From NCBI RefSeq assembly GCF_019977755.1, contig NZ_AP025144.1:3162001-3226000 (forward strand): 64,000 bases of DNA, given 5' to 3'. Each line of letters begins with the position of its first letter. Position 1 is the first letter of the stretch. This DNA is from Vibrio penaeicida. Its GTDB lineage: Bacteria; Pseudomonadota; Gammaproteobacteria; Enterobacterales; Vibrionaceae. This document shows, piece after piece, positions 59,342-64,000 of the stretch. The translations under genes and the position numbers were made by a program. The notes under the pieces are model-generated. The model was not told where the DNA came from, searched no databases, and saw only the letters and a list, made by a program, of their open reading frames with translations.

Positions 59342-61027
59342 CTAAATACTCTCAATGATAAAAACACGGCTTTCATAGGGTTCAAGAGATTGATTCGAAC
59401 TCTGAACCAAACTCAACTGCTCAACGGTTTGATAATTTCCAAGCACGCCTTTTGCTTGCTTCATGTCGTAACGGCTCGGTAGAGTGATTTCGACCCGTTC
59501 TTCGTAGAAGTTGTTAATACAAATTAGCGTCTGAGAACCGTTGCTACGAGCGTAGGCAAAAACAGACGGATGATCCGGCATTAAATCTTGATAGTCTCCA
59601 TCCGTTATCACGGGGAGTTCTTTGCGTAGATGAACGAGTGACTGATAAAAATAGAAGACTGAGCCTTTATCTTCGAACGCTGTCATTGCATTCACATCAC
59701 GGTAATTTCTAGCAACATCAATCCATGGAGTCCCTTGGGTAAACCCTGCATGTTCAGAATCATCCCACTGCATAGGCGTTCTCGAGTTATCACGTGACTT
59801 GCTCGCTAAAATACGAAGCATGTCGTCGGAGCTCCCCCCTTTCTGATTCACCATGATGTCATACATATTCGTGCTTTCGACATCTCGGTATTGGTCTATT
59901 GAATCAAAATGAGGGTTTGTCATACCGATTTCTTCACCTTGATAGATATATGGTGTGCCTTGCATGAAGTGTACGGAAGCGGCGAGCATTTTGGCTGACT
60001 CGACTCGGTATTGCTCATCATTACCCAACCGACTCACGATGCGGGGTTGATCGTGATTACACCAAAATAGAGCGCCCCACCCCTTTCCGTTTAGGCCTTG
60101 CTGCCAGTGGTTAAAGATGGATTTCAATTGAAGAAAATCAAACGGAGCAAGCCCCCACTTCTCACCGTTCGGATAATCCACTTTAAGATGATGAAAGTTA
60201 AACACCATGGATAGTTCTTTACCATCCATCGAAGAATATTTCTGGCAATGCTCTAGCGTCGTTGAAGACATTTCCCCTACGGTGACGCTGCCATATTTTT
60301 GAAATACCGTCTGGCTGATTTCTTGTAGATATTCATGTACGCGAGGTCCGTCAGTGTAAAATCGACGGCCATCCCCCACATCATCAGATGGGAAATCTTG
60401 CTGTTTAGAAATAAGATTAATGACATCCAAACGGAACCCATCAACGCCTTTTTCTGCCCAATACTCTATTATCGCTTTGACTTCTTCACGAACTTGCGGG
60501 TTTTCCCAATTCAGATCAGCCTGCTCTTTAGCAAATAAGTGCAGATAATATTGGTTAGTGGAGCCATCAAGCTCCCACGCTGAACCACCAAACTTGGATT
60601 CCCAGTTATTAGGGACATCACCATTGAGTGGGTCTCGCCAAATATAGTAGTCGCGGTATGGGCTATTCTTATCACCCAAAGCTGATTGGAACCAAGCATG
60701 CTCTGTCGACGTATGGTTAACGACGATATCCATGATTATACGAATCCCTTGGCGATGTGCCGCGGCAATCAATTCATCAAAATCCGCCATAGTGCCGAAA
60801 TCAGGGTTAATGGCAAAGTAATCCGAAATGTCATAACCATTGTCGACCATCGGAGAACAGTAAACAGGCGTTAACCAAATAGCGTCAATGCCCAGAGCTT
60901 TCAAATACTCTAACTTTGAAATGATCCCCTGAATGTCTCCAGTGCCAGAACTTCCGCTGTCACAAAAACTTTTTGGATAGATTTGGTAAATAGACGCTTT
61001 GCGCCACCAGTCGTTATGAATAGTCAT
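59342..61027 (-). CDS. treC: Trehalose-6-phosphate hydrolase
   Basis: 561-residue GH13 enzyme splitting trehalose 6-phosphate into glucose and glucose 6-phosphate. YQIYPKSFCDSGSSGTGDIQGI, DIVVNHTSTEH, DGFRLDVINLISK (nucleophile Asp), TVGEMSS (acid/base Glu) and FWCNHDQPRIVSR carry the catalytic motifs. Follows treB by 67 bp. Confidence 0.96.
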   Translation of the reverse strand: MTIHNDWWRKASIYQIYPKSFCDSGSSGTGDIQGIISKLEYLKALGIDAIWLTPVYCSPMVDNGYDISDYFAINPDFGTMADFDELIAAAHRQGIRIIMDIVVNHTSTEHAWFQSALGDKNSPYRDYYIWRDPLNGDVPNNWESKFGGSAWELDGSTNQYYLHLFAKEQADLNWENPQVREEVKAIIEYWAEKGVDGFRLDVINLISKQQDFPSDDVGDGRRFYTDGPRVHEYLQEISQTVFQKYGSVTVGEMSSTTLEHCQKYSSMDGKELSMVFNFHHLKVDYPNGEKWGLAPFDFLQLKSIFNHWQQGLNGKGWGALFWCNHDQPRIVSRLGNDEQYRVESAKMLAASVHFMQGTPYIYQGEEIGMTNPHFDSIDQYRDVESTNMYDIMVNQKGGSSDDMLRILASKSRDNSRTPMQWDDSEHAGFTQGTPWIDVARNYRDVNAMTAFEDKGSVFYFYQSLVHLRKELPVITDGDYQDLMPDHPSVFAYARSNGSQTLICINNFYEERVEITLPSRYDMKQAKGVLGNYQTVEQLSLVQSSNQSLEPYESRVFIIESI

Positions 61028-61094
61028 TGTTTCGTTCTCAGAGTAAAGCGCAGGCAGCCAACAAGGGGGAAGAGAGCAGGCTGCCTGCTGTATG

Positions 61095-62519
61095 TTATGC
61101 GGCTGCTGTTTCTAAATTGCCTTTATGTTGAGCGCGCTTATAGAAGAAGAGAGTCAACATCGCAGGTACAAAAATCGCAACTAGCATGGCGATGCTGAAT
61201 ATAGTCCAGTATTGAGGCTGTATAGAGAGAATACCTGGCAGGCCACCGACTCCAATGCCGTTTGCCATCACACCCGCACTACCACATATTGCCGCCGCAA
61301 TAGCAGAGCCGGCCATGGCACTTAGCATTGGGAATTTGTATTTGAGGTTGATACCGTACATCGCAGGCTCCGTTACACCAAGATAGGCGGAAATGGCAGC
61401 AGGAACAGAGATATCTCGCTCACCTTCTTTACGGCTGATAATGATGATACCGACGACGGCAGAAGCCTGTGCAATATTAGACAATGCGATTAGTGGCCAA
61501 ATTGGCGTACCACCCAACTCTTGCATTAACTGTAAATCAACAGCATTGGTTGTGTGGTGAACACCGGTGATCACTAACGGTGCGTAAAGGAATCCAAACA
61601 CGGTGGCACCAATAATGGCAAAGTCACCCGTCATTGCCGCTTTAGCCGCAAACGCGACACCATCGCCCAGTAAACGTCCGAAAGGACCGATCAACGAGTG
61701 AGCAAGGATCACAGACAACAAAATAGACACAAATGGCACCACAACAAGGTATAGGTATCCCGGTACAATTCGCTTGAGGTTTGTCTCTATAAACGCCAGC
61801 GCTACACCCGCCAGCATTGCAGGTATTACTTGTGCCTGATAACCCACTTTTTCAATCACAAACAATCCAAAGTCCCATACTTCGGGCACTTCTTTACCGA
61901 TTAAATAAGCGTTCATAAGTTGAGGTGAAACTAACGTCACACCTAATGTAATACCCAATATTGGTGTGCCACCCAGCTTCTTCACCGTAGCCCAACATAC
62001 GCCGACGGGTAGGAAGAAGAAAATCGCTTCACCAATTAGCCATAGAAACGAATGGACGGTCGCCCAAAACTGACTGATTTGCGTCAGTGTTTGGCCATCG
62101 AACATCTTGATATCGCCTATAACGTTGCGAAAACCAAGAATCAAACCACCCGTAATGATCGCCGGTAGAAGGGGAACAAAAATTTCGGCTAGGTGGGAGA
62201 TGCTGCGCTCTAAGATATTCATATTCTGACGAGCAGCTAGCTTGGACTCGTCTTTGCTAGCGCTGCTTTTCCCTGACAGTTCAAGTAAAAGCTTATAGAC
62301 GTCGTCCACTTCATTGCCAATCACGACTTGAAATTGACCAGCATTTGTAAAACAACCGCGAACGATAGAAATGCTCTCTAGCCTTTTCACATCCGCTGTA
62401 TCGGTATCATTTAGTACAAAGCGCAATCGAGTTAGACAATGGCTTACACTCGCAATGTTATCGCTTCCCCCTACAAGTTCGAGGATTTTGGCGACATCTT
62501 TCTTCGCTACCTTACTCAT
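61095..62519 (-). CDS. treB: Trehalose-specific PTS EIIBC
   Basis: 474 residues. EIIB part with phosphorylated Cys in ASVSHCLTRLRFVL (~28), then a ten-helix EIIC part (ITGGLILGFRNVIGDI, GVHHTTNAVDLQLM, VTEPAMYGINL). No EIIA domain, which must come from another PTS protein (glucose EIIA in E. coli). Imports trehalose as trehalose 6-phosphate. Confidence 0.95.
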   Translation of the reverse strand: MSKVAKKDVAKILELVGGSDNIASVSHCLTRLRFVLNDTDTADVKRLESISIVRGCFTNAGQFQVVIGNEVDDVYKLLLELSGKSSASKDESKLAARQNMNILERSISHLAEIFVPLLPAIITGGLILGFRNVIGDIKMFDGQTLTQISQFWATVHSFLWLIGEAIFFFLPVGVCWATVKKLGGTPILGITLGVTLVSPQLMNAYLIGKEVPEVWDFGLFVIEKVGYQAQVIPAMLAGVALAFIETNLKRIVPGYLYLVVVPFVSILLSVILAHSLIGPFGRLLGDGVAFAAKAAMTGDFAIIGATVFGFLYAPLVITGVHHTTNAVDLQLMQELGGTPIWPLIALSNIAQASAVVGIIIISRKEGERDISVPAAISAYLGVTEPAMYGINLKYKFPMLSAMAGSAIAAAICGSAGVMANGIGVGGLPGILSIQPQYWTIFSIAMLVAIFVPAMLTLFFYKRAQHKGNLETAAA

Positions 62520-62563
62520 AACTGTTCACCCTATTTGAATTCACGTTCTATTTTATTTCTTTT

Positions 62564-62575
62564 GGGACCGTTCCC
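62564..62575. promoter_or_regulatory. TreR operator 1
   Basis: GGGACCGTTCCC, one mismatch from a perfect 12-bp palindrome GGGAACGTTCCC, 45 bp before treB. Confidence 0.75.
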
Positions 62576-62619
62576 AATTGTTATTATTCATATTGACATC
62601 ACTAATAATAAATCAAAAT

Positions 62620-62631
62620 GGGAACAGTCCC
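62620..62631. promoter_or_regulatory. TreR operator 2
   Basis: GGGAACAGTCCC, same pattern as operator 1, 56 bp further upstream (about five helical turns), so the two could be bridged. Confidence 0.72.
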
Positions 62632-62731
62632 ATTAATTGAACATGATCACATTAAAAATGTAGTGATAAATAGAAAAAGAAGTACTGAATTTTTATTCTT
62701 ATTAAATTACAACGAGTTGAAAAATTGTACG

Positions 62732-63682
62732 CTAACTGGGAAGAGAAGGGGTTAGAGTGACGTGAGTCACCTCCGATTGATTCTGCAGTTGGTCGACCAG
62801 CAGGTTAGCGGCTTTTCTTCCAGCTTCCGCATACCCTGGGTCAATACTCTGTGTGTTTGGGAACAAAAATGAAAGTAAAGCGTTCCCACCAACCCCAAAT
62901 ACAGTTACGTCAGTTTTACCGAGCTCTTGAAGCCTTTTATTGACGCCTAATGCAATTGAATCACTGGCACACACAATGGCATCGGTTTTTGTACCCAATA
63001 CCGTATCGACTAAGTGATAACCGCTTTCATGACTCAGTGCACCCGTCGTGTAATTAGGCGTTAACGCATGGCTTTCACACCACCGAATGTAAGCTTGCGT
63101 ACGCAAACGGCCCGTTGTCACATCCGTATCATCCACACCAATAAAGGCAATGTGTGTTTTGTTCTGTTGGCTAAGTTGATTCAAGGCCATCTCGATGACG
63201 GATTGATTGTTGTAATTCACAGAAGATATTTCAGAAGAATCCGACGCAATGACTACCGCTCTATGCCCCCAAGATTCCAGTTCGTACATATCGCAATCTG
63301 AAAAACCAAACACAATTACACCATCAACATTTCGACGCTTTAAAACAGCGAGGTGCTCATTGGTCTTTTCACAGTCAAATTGGCTTTCCATGATCACGAC
63401 ATCGTACCCAGCGGCATACAACGTTTTTAAAAGCAGGCTGACGACAAGGTTCTCTGAGGGAGAATCCAAACGAGAAATAATCACTCCGATGACTTTCTGA
63501 CTGCCTCCTCTCATTGATTGAGCAGACTTAGACGGAACATAACCAGATTCAGAAATGATTTGCTCTACCTTTTTACGGGTATCTGGTTTTACTTTTGGAT
63601 CGTTCGTTAAAACACGAGAAACCGTCGATTTACCGACCCCTGCTAATCGAGCGATATCCAAAATAGTGAGCTTCTTACTCAT
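62732..63682 (-). CDS. treR: Trehalose repressor TreR
   Basis: 316-residue LacI/GalR regulator: HTH TILDIARLAGVGKSTVSRVLT with hinge, then a periplasmic-binding-like core (VIGVIISRLDSPSEN, VDGVIVFGFSD, IAFIGVDDTDVTTGRLR, DAIVCASDSIALGV, VTVFGVGGNALLSFLFPN). Binds trehalose 6-phosphate in E. coli. Upstream of treB in the same direction, with the operators between. Confidence 0.93.
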   Translation of the reverse strand: MSKKLTILDIARLAGVGKSTVSRVLTNDPKVKPDTRKKVEQIISESGYVPSKSAQSMRGGSQKVIGVIISRLDSPSENLVVSLLLKTLYAAGYDVVIMESQFDCEKTNEHLAVLKRRNVDGVIVFGFSDCDMYELESWGHRAVVIASDSSEISSVNYNNQSVIEMALNQLSQQNKTHIAFIGVDDTDVTTGRLRTQAYIRWCESHALTPNYTTGALSHESGYHLVDTVLGTKTDAIVCASDSIALGVNKRLQELGKTDVTVFGVGGNALLSFLFPNTQSIDPGYAEAGRKAANLLVDQLQNQSEVTHVTLTPSLPS

Positions 63683-63778
63683 AGGATTTCAAATTTACTT
63701 GTCGTAGTGATAAAGGAATATTGCCGAAGTTTGGCATCGAATTGCAATATTCCCTCATAGAAAGAGTGAGATAAATAC

Positions 63779-64000
63779 TTAAAACAAGGTATTTTTAGAC
63801 GATAGCGATGTCTTTTTAGGCGTATTTTGATTGCACATTTGCATCGGAACATTAGGCAAAGACAGACTGGCTTGGGTCCCTTTCATCCAGAAAACATACC
63901 CCATACGACGATTCTCAAATTTCTCACCAGAAGCACTCGGCACGCGATCCATGAGAAAGCGCTCATTGTTTATTTCCAATTGCAGCTCATACTCATTAAT
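63779..64000 (-). CDS. MliC-like lysozyme-inhibitor domain protein (5' part outside window)
   Basis: The frame is open to base 64000. The visible 73 residues contain ELQLEINNERFLMDRVPSAS, GEKFEN, YVFWMKGTQASLSLP and MQMCNQN, close to the pattern of membrane-bound C-type lysozyme inhibitors (V-P-S/A-A-S-G-x-x-Y/F-E, F-W-x-K-G-x-x-A-x-L). The N-terminus, where a lipobox would lie, is missing. A longer protein with an MliC-like tail is also possible. Confidence 0.6.
   Translation of the reverse strand: MNEYELQLEINNERFLMDRVPSASGEKFENRRMGYVFWMKGTQASLSLPNVPMQMCNQNTPKKTSLSSKNTLF

Overview
The window reads as chromosome 1 of a Vibrio-like gammaproteobacterium. The protein sequences are closest, from memory, to vibrios, and the gene order matches several Escherichia coli/Vibrio core blocks: hemA-prfA-prmC-sirB2-sirB1-kdsA, divergent from lolB-ispE-prs-pth-ychF; a metT-leuW-gln type tRNA operon next to ubiF; and miaB-phoL-ybeY-corC-lnt, leuS-lptE-holA, rsfS-rlmH-mrdA-rodA-rlpA-dacA-ybeD-lipB-lipA. 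No database search was run; all names come from recognising sequence.

Layout. 1-2500: a partial rluF, smrA, a tiny DUF3149 membrane protein, tRNA-Pro with a decayed tandem copy, and ybaK. 2558-5628: a head-truncated ushA (-) abuts a head-truncated chemotaxis receptor gene (+), which looks like a deletion scar. 5735-15612: KDO, haem, translation-termination, lipoprotein-sorting, isoprenoid and PRPP genes. 15906-17822: a 15-gene tRNA array (3 Met, 7 Leu-UAG, 5 Gln-UUG) plus one Leu remnant. Most spacers fold into hairpins, and one hairpin family keeps its loop while its stem covaries. 18004-20232: pgl-like lactonase and ubiF.

20233-31358 is the accessory part. It is an eleven-kilobase carbohydrate/CoA catabolic cassette sitting between ubiF and miaB, which are divergent neighbours in E. 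coli. It encodes an unusual three-part regulator (DeoR-type helix-turn-helix, periplasmic-binding-protein-like middle, DeoR-type sensor end), a CUT1 ABC importer (binding protein, two permeases, ATPase), an enoyl-CoA hydratase, an SDR dehydrogenase, a mutarotase-like protein, a second binding-protein-like gene without a signal peptide and broken by an in-frame TGA, and a CaiB/BaiF CoA-transferase. Tight spacing and overlaps suggest one operon. A perfect 18-bp palindrome upstream is the best operator candidate. The simplest reading is uptake of a sugar-like compound that is oxidised and then degraded as a CoA thioester; the substrate is unknown.

31359-50867 is envelope and translation housekeeping: tRNA modification, ribosome maturation, apolipoprotein acylation, leucyl-tRNA synthetase, LPS assembly, polymerase delta, cell elongation and lipoate. 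nadD, which lies between holA and rsfS in E. coli, is absent from that spot. 51103-64000 holds a small lipoprotein, dnaK-dnaJ with a sigma-32 type promoter, a dicarboxylate/glutamate-type symporter, glyA with a PurR box, a YitT protein, a palindromic MITE-like element, the treR-treB-treC trehalose locus with two TreR operators, and the end of an MliC-like gene cut by the window edge.
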